This document shows, piece after piece, positions 36,258 to 48,704 of a stretch of 64,000 nucleotides of DNA. The stretch covers positions 496,001 to 560,000 of the forward strand of contig CP154795.1 of NCBI GenBank assembly GCA_039565995.1, written 5' to 3'. The notes under the pieces were generated by a model. That model was given only the letters and a program-made list of their open reading frames with translations, was not told the DNA's origin and ran no database searches. The DNA comes from Propionibacteriaceae bacterium ZF39 (lineage in GTDB: Bacteria; Actinomycetota; Actinomycetes; Propionibacteriales; Propionibacteriaceae). Every line of letters begins with the position of its first letter. The stretch's first letter is position 1. The position numbers were made by a program, and so were the translations under genes.

Positions 36258-38445
36258 AGCCGGAGACCCGCACGGTCAGCTGCGGATAGTTCTCCGGGTG
36301 TTCCATCGCGTCCTTGAGCGTCTCCTGGTTGAGGACGTTGACGTTGAGGTGATAGCCGCCCTCCCCGACATAGGCGTCGAGCAGGCCGACCAGGTTGGCG
36401 ATCCGCTCCTCATGGTCACGGCCGAGACCGCTCGGAACCACGGTGTTGGTGAGGGAGATGCCGTCCTCCGCGTCGGCGTACGGCAACTTCGCCACCGACA
36501 GCGCCGACGACAGCGCGCCGTGCGTGTCCCGACCGTGCATCGGGTTGGCGCCGGGTGCGAACGGTTCTCCGGCACGCCGGCCGTCCGGGGTGTTGCCGGT
36601 CGCCTTGCCGTACACCACGTTCGACGTGATGGTCAGCACCGACTGGGTGTGGATGGCGCCGCGGTAGGTCTCGAACTGGCGGATCTTCTCCATGAACTTG
36701 GTCACGAGGTCGACCGCGATGTCATCGACGCGGTCGTCGTCGTTTCCGAACTTCGGGAAATCGCCCTCGATGGTGTAATCCACGACCAGTCCGTCGTCGT
36801 TGACCACGGGCGTGACCTTGGCGTACTTGATCGCCGAGAGCGAGTCCGCTGCCACGGAAAGTCCCGCAATGCCGCACGCGAGAGTACGCCGGACCTCGCG
36901 GTCATGCAGCGCCATTTCGATGCGCTCATAGGCGTACTTGTCGTGCATGTAATGGATGATGTTCAACGCATTGACATAGATCTCGGCGATCCAGTCGAGC
37001 GTGCTGAGATAACGGTCATAGACCTCGTCATAATCCAGCGGCTTGCTCGGATCGTTGAGAGGCGGACTCGCGGGGGCAATCTGCTTGCCGCTGACCTCAT
37101 CCTTGCCGCCATTGATGGCATAGAGCATGCCCTTGGCGATATTCACGCGCGCCCCGAAGAACTGCATCGCCTTGCCCTGCTTCATCGGCGAGACGCAGCA
37201 GGCGATAGCGGCGTCATCGCCGGAGGTGCTGCGGATCAGTTCATCCGATTCATATTGGATGGCCGACGTGTTGATCGACACGCCCGCGCAGAAGTCCTTG
37301 AAGCCCTGCGGCAGGTTCACGTCCCAGAAGACGGTGAGGTTCGGCTCGGGGGCCGGGCCCAGGTTGTAGAGCGTCTGCAGATAACGGAACGACGTCTTCG
37401 TCACCATGGAGCGGCCGTCGTCGCCCATGCCGCCGATCGACTCGGTCACCCAGGTCGGGTCGCCGGCGAAGATCTGGTCATATTCCTTGGTTCGCAGGAA
37501 GCGCACGATCCGGAGCTTGATCACGAGATCATCGATGAGTTCCTGGGCCTCCGATTCGGTGAGCCTGCCCTCCGCCATGTCGCGCTCGACATAGATATCG
37601 AGGAACGTGGAGTTGCGGCCGATCGACATCGCCGCGCCGTTCTGCTCCTTGACGGCAGCGAGATAGCCGAAATAGAGCCACTGGATCGCTTCGCGCGCCG
37701 TGCTGGCGGGCTGGGAAATGTCATAGCCATAGGACTGGGCCATGTTCTTGAGCTCTTCGAGGGCGCGGATCTGCTCCGCATTCTCTTCGCGGTCGCGGAT
37801 CACGTTCTCGATCGACGGCTGGGCGTCGAGTTCCATCCGGTCGATCTTCTTCGCATGAATGAGCGCGTCGACGCCATAAAGGGCGACCCGGCGATAGTCG
37901 CCGATGATCCGGCCGCGGCCATAGGCGTCGGGCAGGCCGGTGATGATGTGGGACGAGCGCGCCGCGCGGATCGCCGACGTATAGGCATCGAAGACACCCA
38001 CATTGTGGGTCTTGCGATATTTGGTGAACGCGGTCTTGAGCTCGGGAAGAACGGGGTAGCCGTAGGTGTCGAGCGACTGCTCCACCATGCGCCACCCGCC
38101 ATAGGGCATGATCGCCCGCTTCAACGGCGCGTCGGTCTGGAGACCGACGATCAGTTCTTTGTCCTTGTCGATATAGCCCGGCGCGAAGGCATCAATGCCC
38201 GAAACGGTCTGATAGTCGACGTCATAGACGCCCTTTTCGCGCTCGGTCGGGAACATGGCGGACAGCTTGTTCCAGATGCCGAGGGTTCGCTCGGTCGGCC
38301 CGGCCAGGAAAGAATCGTCTCCGGCATAGGCGGTGTAGTTGCGTTGGATGAAGTCTCGAACGTCGATCTCGTCCTGCCACGGGCCGCTGGTGAATCCCGC
38401 CCACTGCGGGGCTACGCGGTCGTTGGACGAAAGAGTGCTCGTCAT
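36184..38445 (-). CDS. pflB: Formate acetyltransferase (pyruvate formate-lyase)
   Basis: Encodes 753 residues, close to the E. coli length. It turns pyruvate and CoA into acetyl-CoA and formate under anaerobic conditions. The adjacent active-site cysteines are in [11 protein letters not shown], and the C-terminal glycyl-radical loop RVSGYAVNF places the radical Gly at about 729. The Gly position, Cys pair and pflA downstream all agree. It indicates an organism able to ferment, in contrast to the catalase and carotenoid genes here. No clear Fnr-like site is seen in the 180 bases before it. Confidence 0.96.
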   Translation of the reverse strand: MTSTLSSNDRVAPQWAGFTSGPWQDEIDVRDFIQRNYTAYAGDDSFLAGPTERTLGIWNKLSAMFPTEREKGVYDVDYQTVSGIDAFAPGYIDKDKELIVGLQTDAPLKRAIMPYGGWRMVEQSLDTYGYPVLPELKTAFTKYRKTHNVGVFDAYTSAIRAARSSHIITGLPDAYGRGRIIGDYRRVALYGVDALIHAKKIDRMELDAQPSIENVIRDREENAEQIRALEELKNMAQSYGYDISQPASTAREAIQWLYFGYLAAVKEQNGAAMSIGRNSTFLDIYVERDMAEGRLTESEAQELIDDLVIKLRIVRFLRTKEYDQIFAGDPTWVTESIGGMGDDGRSMVTKTSFRYLQTLYNLGPAPEPNLTVFWDVNLPQGFKDFCAGVSINTSAIQYESDELIRSTSGDDAAIACCVSPMKQGKAMQFFGARVNIAKGMLYAINGGKDEVSGKQIAPASPPLNDPSKPLDYDEVYDRYLSTLDWIAEIYVNALNIIHYMHDKYAYERIEMALHDREVRRTLACGIAGLSVAADSLSAIKYAKVTPVVNDDGLVVDYTIEGDFPKFGNDDDRVDDIAVDLVTKFMEKIRQFETYRGAIHTQSVLTITSNVVYGKATGNTPDGRRAGEPFAPGANPMHGRDTHGALSSALSVAKLPYADAEDGISLTNTVVPSGLGRDHEERIANLVGLLDAYVGEGGYHLNVNVLNQETLKDAMEHPENYPQLTVRVSGYAVNFVRLTREQQLDILQRTFHDS

Positions 38446-38601
38446 CGTTCGGTCCTTGGCTCGTCACTGATACCCGGCAGGCCCAGCGTACGTGCCCCAA
38501 CCCCTCAATAGAGAGGGCTTCACAGGATTGGGGTTCCTCTTCGGCCAGTACGCCCGCGGGGCTTCTTGATCGTTCTCGAAGCGAGCGCCGATTGATACCC
38601 A

Positions 38602-38616
38602 TACCCCGCAAGGGTA
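38602..38616. promoter_or_regulatory. Copper-responsive operator candidate, TACCC-N5-GGGTA
   Basis: taccc (38602-38606) and gggta (38612-38616) are separated by five bases, inside an extended ataccc-N5-gggtat palindrome just upstream of the P-ATPase ATG. The same TACCC-N5-GGGTA form lies before csoR at 62188. This agrees with the palindromes bound by the CsoR/RicR copper-sensing repressors of actinobacteria; binding is inferred. Confidence 0.7.
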
Positions 38617-38626
38617 TATTGGAGGT

Positions 38627-40831
<2,205 letters not shown>

Positions 40832-41226
40832 TTTTCAGCTTCCACTAACCCCTTCAGCTCCCGTTGACGTCTTGAGCTTGCGCCCCATCTCGATCAGCTT
40901 GTCCTCGCGTCTCCAGCGCCCCGTGCACCGGGGGCGGAGTCGGCGAGGACAGGCTGGGTGGAATTCGGCCCCGAGGAAGCACTAGCTCAAGCGGCGAACG
41001 GGCGCTGACTGACGTGAACACAAGCTGAACGGCGGCTTTCTCCCGCATTTTCGCGTTTCCGGCGGGTTCGGCAGCGCTGGTACGCCTGCACCGCGGGAGA
41101 GCAAGCTGAACGGCCCCTTGGTCGACCACCACCAGCGCAGACGTCGGTCTGTTGCGGGAATCCACGCACCGGGCATTCGACCTCGCTCGGGTGGGGGCGA
41201 CCGAAGGGTTGGTTACGGTGTCCTGC
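40832..41226. other. Gene-free region with short direct repeats
   Basis: No convincing coding sequence on either strand. caagctgaacggc occurs at 41021-41033 and 41102-41114, with a third degenerate copy (caagcggcgaacggg) at about 40988. The minus strand just after the ATPase stop could code for a short helical tail (EDKLIEMGRKLK), too short to call. Confidence 0.4.
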
Positions 41227-41401
41227 ATGGCAGTGATCGACCCTGGCCACCCGATCCGGGTGGCTCGCCCCAGCCGCAGCCTGGAGCGCGCCGAGCGGTT
41301 CTGGTGCCACGGAGCCGGGCTTGAAGTGCTGTGGCGATCGGGTGCCGAGGTCGAGGGGGACCATGCGCTGCTCATGGTCGGCCAGCCCGGCGCGTCCTGG
41401 C
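41227..41401 (+). pseudogene. Truncated VOC-family protein fused into pyrE region
   Basis: From the ATG at 41227 the frame reads HPIRVARPSRSLERAERFW, a Cys-His segment, GLEVLWRSGAEVEGDHALLM, VGQPGASW: the first half of a VOC (glyoxalase-like) protein. Similarity ends abruptly at about 41400, where pyrE begins in another frame, so the second VOC half has been lost. This looks like a deletion junction. Confidence 0.7.
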
Positions 41402-41909
41402 GAAAGACATCGACGCAGCCTGTCGCATTCACGGCGATTTCACGCTGAGAAGTGGTCTGCGCGCCACCGAGTACTTCGACAAGTACCGCTTCGAGGGCGA
41501 CCCGGCCCTGCTGCGTCGAGTGGCTGAGCAGATGGTCCGGCTGCTCCCCGCCGACACCGAGGTCCTGGGCGGGCTCGAACTCGGCGGCGTACCGATTGCC
41601 ACGATGGTGAGCGCGATGACCGACCTGCCCGCCGTGTTCGTTCGCAAGGAGGCGAAGACCTATGGCACTCGCCGACTGGCTGAAGGGCCTGACTTCGCGG
41701 GCCGCGCGATCACTCTGATCGAGGACATCATCACCACGGGAGGAGCAGTCCGGGCCGCGGCGCTGGCTCTCCGTGCCCGTGACTCCACCGTGCACACTGT
41801 CGTGTGCGCCATTGACAGGTCCGAACCGGGAGCCAACACGCTCCACGAGGTCGGAGTGAGAACCGTATCGGTGCTCACCAAAGCGGATCTGGACGCGGAC
41901 TCTCGCTGA
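41331..41909 (+). CDS. pyrE: Orotate phosphoribosyltransferase
   Basis: The family sequence begins near 41397 as LAKDIDAACRIHGDFTLRSG and continues ATEYFDKYRFEGDPALLRRV to the end, about 170 residues, the usual PyrE size. The PRPP-binding motif is ITLIEDIITTGGAV, and the substrate region is GGLELGGVPIATMVS. It makes orotidine 5'-phosphate from orotate in pyrimidine synthesis. The native start seems to be lost at the junction with the VOC gene; the first in-frame start is the ATG at 41331, inside the VOC remnant, adding about 22 foreign residues. Function is probably retained but the new N-terminus is untested. Confidence 0.85.
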   Translation: MAIGCRGRGGPCAAHGRPARRVLAKDIDAACRIHGDFTLRSGLRATEYFDKYRFEGDPALLRRVAEQMVRLLPADTEVLGGLELGGVPIATMVSAMTDLPAVFVRKEAKTYGTRRLAEGPDFAGRAITLIEDIITTGGAVRAAALALRARDSTVHTVVCAIDRSEPGANTLHEVGVRTVSVLTKADLDADSR

Positions 41910-41945
41910 CCTCTCCGCCGGCCGTCCGGGACGTGACCCTGACGA

Positions 41946-43544
41946 CTATTCCCGCCAGCCGCCGAGAACAGTGCCCCGCGCCACTTCGATGCGGACGGCC
42001 AGGTCGAGGTCGGCCTGCTCGCCGTCGGCCAGGGTGAGCTTCCAGGTCACCTCGCCCAGATCGTCGACCGTCGCGGATGGCGTGGTCCTGACGTCGCGCA
42101 CTGTAATGCCCGGCACCTGGGAGACGGGGGCCTGGTCGATGACCGTGATGCGGATCGGTGCGCCGCTGTAGTTGCCCACCGTCGTCCGCCAGCGTCCCTC
42201 GTGACGGGCGGCCGAACCGAGAATGGCCTTGTCGGCGTGGCGTCCGGTCAATTCGCGCTTCACGCGGATCCGGTCGTCCAGACCCAGAGCGAGTTCGACC
42301 TTCTCATTCGGCGCGAGCGACTCCAGGTCGGTCACGCCCACGAACTCGGTGCCGTGGAACAACGACGCCTTGCCGGCGCCCAGCGTATGGCCGGAGCTGT
42401 TGGTGACCGTGGCCCGCAGGAAGACATCGTCGCTGCGAACCGGGGCGGTGACATGGTCCACCTCGGCCGGCAGGCGGAACTCCGAGATGAGCGCCTGGTG
42501 GTCGGAGCCGTCTGACGGGACGGCGACCGGGTGCTGGATCACATAGGTCGCGGCCGTCACGCCCGCCTCTACCTCTGCCTCCACATGCCGCACCGGCTCG
42601 GCCATCTCCGCCCGGGCTCGCGCGGGACCACCCCCTGCCGCGGGCATGGGCGCTGCCATGGCCCTCGGCGCTGCCTCATCGAACGCGGCACCGTAGGCCA
42701 GCCGGGGACCGCCGGAATACTGCGGCGTCGCGTCGGTCAGGAACCACGGGTCGAGATCGGGGATCGCGATCGCCGCGGTCGGCCGGGCGGTGCTGAGCCG
42801 CACCTGGCATTCCGGCCAGTCCTCGCCGGAATGCTGGCGTACCATCCCGAACCACGTCACCGACACCTGCTTGCTCTCGTCGTCGAGTCGCAGGTCATAG
42901 CGCGGATCCCAGCTCGCGCCCTCGACCAGATAGGACACCTCGAGCTCGATCTCGTCGTGGGCACCGGGCTGGACCGCGACGGCCACCTCGGTGCGGTCGG
43001 GGGTCGGCGTGAGCGGCGAGTTCAGCTCCCGGTCGACCCGGGCCTGCTCGTCGCTGATGCGCTTCTCCTCGTCGAGGAGGGTACGCCGGCTCGCCAGCAC
43101 CTCGGCGAGCTGGGCGGCCAGATTCTCTGCCACCGGACCGAGCTCGGCAGGGGCCATCCCGGACGCGAACTGGCGGGCGTACGGCCGGGCGGCCGCCTCC
43201 GCGACGGACTCGAACATGCCGGCACGAAGATCGAGAGCACGCCTCTGGTCAGCGACGTGCTGGGCCTCGACCGCAAGGCGCTGCCGCTCGTCGAGGAGGG
43301 CCTTGTTGCGAGCGGAATTATCGACGGCGTGGTGTGCGACCCGGACGTCGATGCCGGAGATCGCGCCCCCGCCCCGCCCGCTCACGCGGACCGATTCGTG
43401 GATCAGGGAGAGCGGCAGGTCGCCCAGGAGGACCTCGCAGGGCTCGTCCGACGGCAGGGCCACCTGCCCGCGGCGCGTCACCCGCGCCTGACCGGGATAA
43501 ACCGTGACTGCGACCACCGGGGCCTGCAACGAGAGCGTTGTCAT
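41946..43544 (-). CDS. MuiA-type (DUF4139/DUF4140) protein
   Basis: Encodes 532 residues of the mucoidy inhibitor MuiA-like family. The N-terminal DUF4140 (about 8-100) begins VVAVTVYPGQARVTRRGQ. A coiled coil (about 75-180) follows, then DUF4139 (about 195-525) with DEIELEVSYLVEGASWDPRY and VTNSSGHTLGAGKASLFHG. A Pro/Ala-rich stretch lies in the middle (about 290-320). The biochemical role is not known. There is no signal peptide. It starts 19 bases after the P450 gene on the same strand and may be transcribed with it. Confidence 0.87.
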   Translation of the reverse strand: MTTLSLQAPVVAVTVYPGQARVTRRGQVALPSDEPCEVLLGDLPLSLIHESVRVSGRGGGAISGIDVRVAHHAVDNSARNKALLDERQRLAVEAQHVADQRRALDLRAGMFESVAEAAARPYARQFASGMAPAELGPVAENLAAQLAEVLASRRTLLDEEKRISDEQARVDRELNSPLTPTPDRTEVAVAVQPGAHDEIELEVSYLVEGASWDPRYDLRLDDESKQVSVTWFGMVRQHSGEDWPECQVRLSTARPTAAIAIPDLDPWFLTDATPQYSGGPRLAYGAAFDEAAPRAMAAPMPAAGGGPARARAEMAEPVRHVEAEVEAGVTAATYVIQHPVAVPSDGSDHQALISEFRLPAEVDHVTAPVRSDDVFLRATVTNSSGHTLGAGKASLFHGTEFVGVTDLESLAPNEKVELALGLDDRIRVKRELTGRHADKAILGSAARHEGRWRTTVGNYSGAPIRITVIDQAPVSQVPGITVRDVRTTPSATVDDLGEVTWKLTLADGEQADLDLAVRIEVARGTVLGGWRE

Positions 43545-43563
43545 GCGCTGACGATACGGGAGG

Positions 43564-44789
<1,226 letters not shown>

Positions 44790-44793
<4 letters not shown>

Positions 44794-46199
44794 CGGCGGA
44801 CGGTTCCCGGGTTCCTGGCAGCGATGGCGGCGGTCAGCACCGTGGCGAATCCTGTCCACGCCGCATAGGGCGCGAGCAGAACTCCGCGCTGCGGCGACAC
44901 CTTCGCGGCGCGCCGCGCCAGATCGGCCGAACTCACGGCCAGCAGCGCCGCCACGATCGTTGCCGGGCCCAGCCGGTGACCCCGGAAGAACACCCAGCTC
45001 CAACCCGCGTTCAGCGCGAGATTGACCGCCAGGGCGATGGCGTACGCCCGCTGCTCCTCCTGCCGGCCCTCCTCGCCCAGATCGGCCAGGACGAGGGCGG
45101 AGATGACGGCGATGTCGGCATACAACAGCGTCCAGACCAGCGGGAATGCCGCGGCGGGGGGCTGGAAGGAGGGCTTGCGGAGGCGGCGATACCACCGCGA
45201 ATTCGGGGTGGTGGCGATCGAGCCCAACACCGCGGTCGCGGCGACGCCGGCCGCGGTGCGGGCCAGCATGCGCCGCCAGCGTCGCGTGTCCGTCCCTGCA
45301 ACGGCAGCCCGCACGGCGTCGTCGAACCCCGTGTGCCCACCCGGTGGCGGCCCGACGAGGTCGTCGAGGTCACGTTCCTTGACGATCGTGTCATGCAGCA
45401 GCGACCCGATCAGCGGCCGGGCGACACCGGCACCGACCGGGGTGACGAGGCCGATCCAGTGGGCCGCCGGATCGGGGGTCGTGACGGGCGCGGTGATCAC
45501 CAGGCGTGGACCCAGACCGACCACCTCGGCGTACCGTTTCATCATGTCGCAGTAGCGCACCACGTCCGAACCGCCGATATCGAACGTCCGGTTCACCTCG
45601 TCCGGCAGCTCGGCTGCCGCGACCAGGTAGTGCATCAGGTCGGCGACGGCGATGGGCTGGATGCGGTTGGTGATCCACGACGGCGCAATCGCGCCGGGCA
45701 GTCGCTCGGACAGATGCCGCAGCATCCGGAACGAGGTCGAGCCCTCGCCGATCACGACTCCGGCCTGGAGGACCGCGGTCGGCACCCCGCTCGCCATCAG
45801 GACTTCACCCACCTCGACCCGACTGCGCAGATGCTCCGACAGCTCGCCCTCGGGATGCAACCCGCCGAGATAGACGAGCCGACCGACCCCGGCTCGCGCG
45901 GCCTCGGCTCCGAAGAGCGACGCCAGCTGCCGCTCCTGCTCGAGCAGGTCACCGCCCTCGCCCATCGAGTGCAGGAGATACCAGGCCACGTCGGCGCCGG
46001 CGAGCGCCCGGGCCACGTCCTCCTGCACGTCAGCGTTGCCGAGGACAACCTCGACGCGATCGGCCCACGGGAGCTTCTCGAGCTTCTCCCGCGAGCGTGA
46101 GAGTACGCGGACGCGCCAGCCGTTCTCCAACAGGATCGGGACGAGTTGGCTGCCGACATAGCCGGTGGCGCCGGTGACGAGTGCGAGTCGGGAACTCAT
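44790..46199 (-). CDS. SDR - TspO/MBR fusion protein
   Basis: Encodes 469 residues with two domains. The first (about 1-300) is an atypical short-chain dehydrogenase: LALVTGATGYVGSQLVPILL, then AWYLLHSMGEGGDLL and LVYLGGLHPEG, like NAD-binding proteins of the DUF2867 group. The second (about 318-465) is a TspO/MBR membrane domain of five helices, with SRWYRRLRKPSFQPPAAAF leading to WTLLYADIAVISALVLADLG and AGWSWVFFRGHRLG. TspO proteins bind porphyrins and isoprenoid-type ligands. It is coupled to the P450 and follows the CPBP gene by 27 bases. The joint function is not known. Confidence 0.88.
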
Positions 46200-46226
46200 G
46201 GGAAACCTCCGTGGTGAAGCAGTGGG

Positions 46227-46997
46227 TCAACCGGTGAACAGTTGGAAGAGGGGTGGGAGGGCGAACAGCATGCCCAGCGACCAGGTGAGGTGACAGACGA
46301 TTGGGGCGAGTACGCCGCCGGTCACCCGGCGCTGCAGGCCGGTGACCAGGCCGAGTGCAAGTGCCGCGAATGTGAGCAGGGGAACGCCGGAGCCGAGGGT
46401 GGACGCGGCGTACAGGACTGTCGAGGCGATCACATTCCAGCGTGGCGGCAGCGCGGCGTAGAGGGCTCCGCGGAAGAACAACTCCTCCGCGATCCCGTTG
46501 ATGGCCGTGATGAGTGCGACGACCGCGAGCGAGCCGAACAGCGCATGATCGAGCAGCCCCTGCACGGGGCCCAGCAGGGCCGGGATCCGGGCGACCAGCG
46601 CAGCGCCGGCACAGAACAGCCCGAGCAGGGTCATTCCGACGATGAACCCGTGCAGGAACGCCGGCCCGACCCCACCGGTGCGGCGATGGGCGCGGCCCAG
46701 ATAGAGCCGGCCGGAGGCCAGCGCGCCGACGGCCCAGACCGCCGCCAGTCCGAGAGTGGCGAGATAGAACCGGGGATCCCCCGGCGGGATCGCCAGCGCC
46801 AGCCCGAGCACGATCGACCCCGCGACCACCGTGATCGCGACGACGATTCGGCGACGTCGGAGCTGGGCCGCGGTCTCGGTGTGGTCCCGCTCCACCCGCG
46901 TGACGAGTGCCGCGCGATAGAACGCAACGAGTTCGCCCAGGGGCGTACGCCCGCTCTGCGTCCGTCGGGTGGGCTGCTCCTCGGTGGGGGAGGTCAC
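46227..46997 (-). CDS. CPBP-family intramembrane metalloprotease in the carotenoid operon
   Basis: Encodes 256 residues from the GTG at 46997, which overlaps the stop of the START-like gene (GTGA). A cytoplasmic N-terminus of about 50 residues is followed by eight or so hydrophobic segments. The CPBP motif 1 is IAEELFFRGALYAAL, and a late His occurs in IVCHLTWSLGM. The family includes prenyl-protein (CAAX) processing enzymes and bacteriocin-immunity proteins. The substrate here is unknown; the operon suggests a role with membrane carotenoids. Confidence 0.82.
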   Translation of the reverse strand: MTSPTEEQPTRRTQSGRTPLGELVAFYRAALVTRVERDHTETAAQLRRRRIVVAITVVAGSIVLGLALAIPPGDPRFYLATLGLAAVWAVGALASGRLYLGRAHRRTGGVGPAFLHGFIVGMTLLGLFCAGAALVARIPALLGPVQGLLDHALFGSLAVVALITAINGIAEELFFRGALYAALPPRWNVIASTVLYAASTLGSGVPLLTFAALALGLVTGLQRRVTGGVLAPIVCHLTWSLGMLFALPPLFQLFTG

Positions 46998-47479
46998 GGG
47001 CCGCCCCCGGCGAGTTCGGCGAGAATGTTGCGGGAGAATCCGGCACCCATCTGATCGATGACCTTGTTCATCGTGGTCCTGAAAAGCGGGCGCGAGAGAG
47101 CCGGCAGCGGCAGGAACAGCATCACCGTTAGCGCGATGTGGAGGGTGCAGCCGCGCTGCCCATCGGCCCGCGGCGTGAGGTGATATTCGCCGTCTGCGCC
47201 GGCGATCTCGTTGCTGCCGGGCGGCGGCGCATGCTCGAACCGGATGAGTGACGGTCGCTGGAGTGTCATGCGTTCGGTGAAGGCGGGGCTGAGTCGCCCG
47301 GTCGGAGTGGCGATCCCCGTCATCGACCACAGCCAGGTTCCGTCCCCCCGGTCGATGATCGAGTGCAGGAACGGCGTCAGCTCCGCGACCCTGGCGGGTT
47401 GCTCGAGGATGTCGAACACCTCGTCCATCCCGGCGTCGATGTCGGCGGTCGAGGTGCGGGACACTGCGAAGCGGCTCAT
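46994..47479 (-). CDS. START-like/SRPBCC ligand-binding protein
   Basis: Encodes 161 residues of the SRPBCC (polyketide cyclase/CoxG-like) fold. It opens SRFAVSRTSTADIDAGMDEV and continues to FLHSIIDRGDGTWLWSMTG, with a hydrophobic end LTVMLFLPLPALSRPLFRTT and NKVIDQMGAGF. It starts by an ATGA overlap with crtY. It could bind a hydrophobic carotenoid intermediate or carry it to the enzymes of the operon; this is an inference. Confidence 0.8.
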   Translation of the reverse strand: MSRFAVSRTSTADIDAGMDEVFDILEQPARVAELTPFLHSIIDRGDGTWLWSMTGIATPTGRLSPAFTERMTLQRPSLIRFEHAPPPGSNEIAGADGEYHLTPRADGQRGCTLHIALTVMLFLPLPALSRPLFRTTMNKVIDQMGAGFSRNILAELAGGGP

Positions 47480-48633
47480 AGGCGTTCCTGACGTCGGGGG
47501 CCGAGGGTGGCGCGGACAAGAGCGCGACGCCCCGGGATGGGCATGCGGGCGAACATCCCCCACATCGACCGCGCGACCTCGAACGCGGAGGATGAGCGGG
47601 ACATGAAACTCTTCTGTTGCCCGGGAGGCAGTGCCCCGAATGCGTCGAACAGCGCCATGGTGCCGGCCACGTCGAGTGCCAGGAGCGCGCGCAGTCCGGC
47701 GTCCCGGATGCTGTCCGCCGGACCCGACGGATCGACCTCTGTCACCGAGTCACCGGTCGCCAGCCGCGTCGCAAGGCGCGGGGCCGTCGCCAGCGAATGC
47801 GCCACCGAATAACCCGTCACGACGTTGCCACCGCGGCCGGCGGTGCCGATGGCGAGGATCCCGGGCGGCGCAACAGCAGCCCGCCCGCGCATGGGGATGA
47901 ACACCGTCTCGCGTTCGATGGGGTCGTCGATGACCGAGCGGGCCACTCCGCGGGCGAGCAACCGTCGGCGAAGGCGGGCTTCCAGTTCCCCGATCGGGTA
48001 CGCAGGGGCCGCCGCCAGGCAGGTCTCCTCCAACAGGACACGGTCGTCGCCGAGCGGGATCGCGTACAGGAAACTGGCCGGCCCCCGTGGCGGGAAGCGC
48101 TCGGCCCAGTCCGTGCGCCAATCCATGAGGAGGGCCGGAGCTCCCTCGAGAGCCGGGGCCGCGGCGACGGAGGGGACGACGATGCCGTAGGCGGTCTGAG
48201 CCGGAGCCGCGTCCTCCGCCCGGCCGGGGGATGAGGACGTGGCACGAGCCGGTCGAGCGCCGCGCGCATCCACCACCACCCGGGCCTCTCCACGCAGCGT
48301 GGCCACCTGCGTGTCACTGAGACTCGTCTCGCGGATCGTTGCGCCCTCGAGGGAAAGCGCTTCCCGGAGGCGGCGGTTGTCGAGGATCCCGTAGGTCCGC
48401 TCCAGACGGTGAATCCCGGCGGCCCGGACCTCCGGCCCGCGCACGCGACTGCGGAAGACGGTTTCGGGAAGATCGGCGACTTCGTCGACCCAGACGCCAT
48501 AGGTCGGCCGCCACACTGCGTCCGGCCGGGGATCGACGGCCAGAACGGACAGCCCGCGCCGCAGGCAGTGCGCGGCGAGCGCGCGCCCTGCGGGGCCGAG
48601 GCCAACGATGGCGACATCGATCACAGCAGCCAT
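47476..48633 (-). CDS. crtY: Lycopene cyclase
   Basis: Encodes 385 residues of the CrtY/CrtL lycopene cyclase family, FAD-dependent enzymes that turn lycopene into beta-carotene. The dinucleotide-binding start is DVAIVGLGPAGRALA, followed by PTYGVWVDEV and RTYGILDNRRLRE. The C-terminal half has VFIPMRGRAAVAPPGILAIG and VVTGYSVAHSLATAP. It is the first gene of a coupled operon and diverges from crtU. A CarH-type motif lies in the 71 bases between them. Confidence 0.88.
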   Translation of the reverse strand: MAAVIDVAIVGLGPAGRALAAHCLRRGLSVLAVDPRPDAVWRPTYGVWVDEVADLPETVFRSRVRGPEVRAAGIHRLERTYGILDNRRLREALSLEGATIRETSLSDTQVATLRGEARVVVDARGARPARATSSSPGRAEDAAPAQTAYGIVVPSVAAAPALEGAPALLMDWRTDWAERFPPRGPASFLYAIPLGDDRVLLEETCLAAAPAYPIGELEARLRRRLLARGVARSVIDDPIERETVFIPMRGRAAVAPPGILAIGTAGRGGNVVTGYSVAHSLATAPRLATRLATGDSVTEVDPSGPADSIRDAGLRALLALDVAGTMALFDAFGALPPGQQKSFMSRSSSAFEVARSMWGMFARMPIPGRRALVRATLGPRRQERL

Positions 48634-48669
48634 GCTGCCAGCCCGGCCCCGGCGACCCAAGACTGTGTC

Positions 48670-48689
48670 CAAACTTTGTTCAAGGTTAG
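48670..48689. promoter_or_regulatory. CarH-type operator candidate between crtY and crtU
   Basis: caaactttgttcaaggttag agrees at 13 of 20 positions with the site upstream of carH (53767-53786). The core AANNTTTGTNNAA is common to all three sites in the cluster. It lies between the divergent crtY and crtU starts, well placed to control both. Confidence 0.6.
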
Positions 48690-48704
48690 GCTGGAGTGGT
48701 GAGT

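Noticed and set aside
35911-38511. Long plus-strand frame opposite pflB
   Set aside because: The composition is that of an antisense shadow and the minus strand has pflB with all catalytic residues.
40854-41846. Minus-strand 330-codon frame across the pyrE junction
   Set aside because: No motif and it lies opposite a clear PyrE; treated as antisense.
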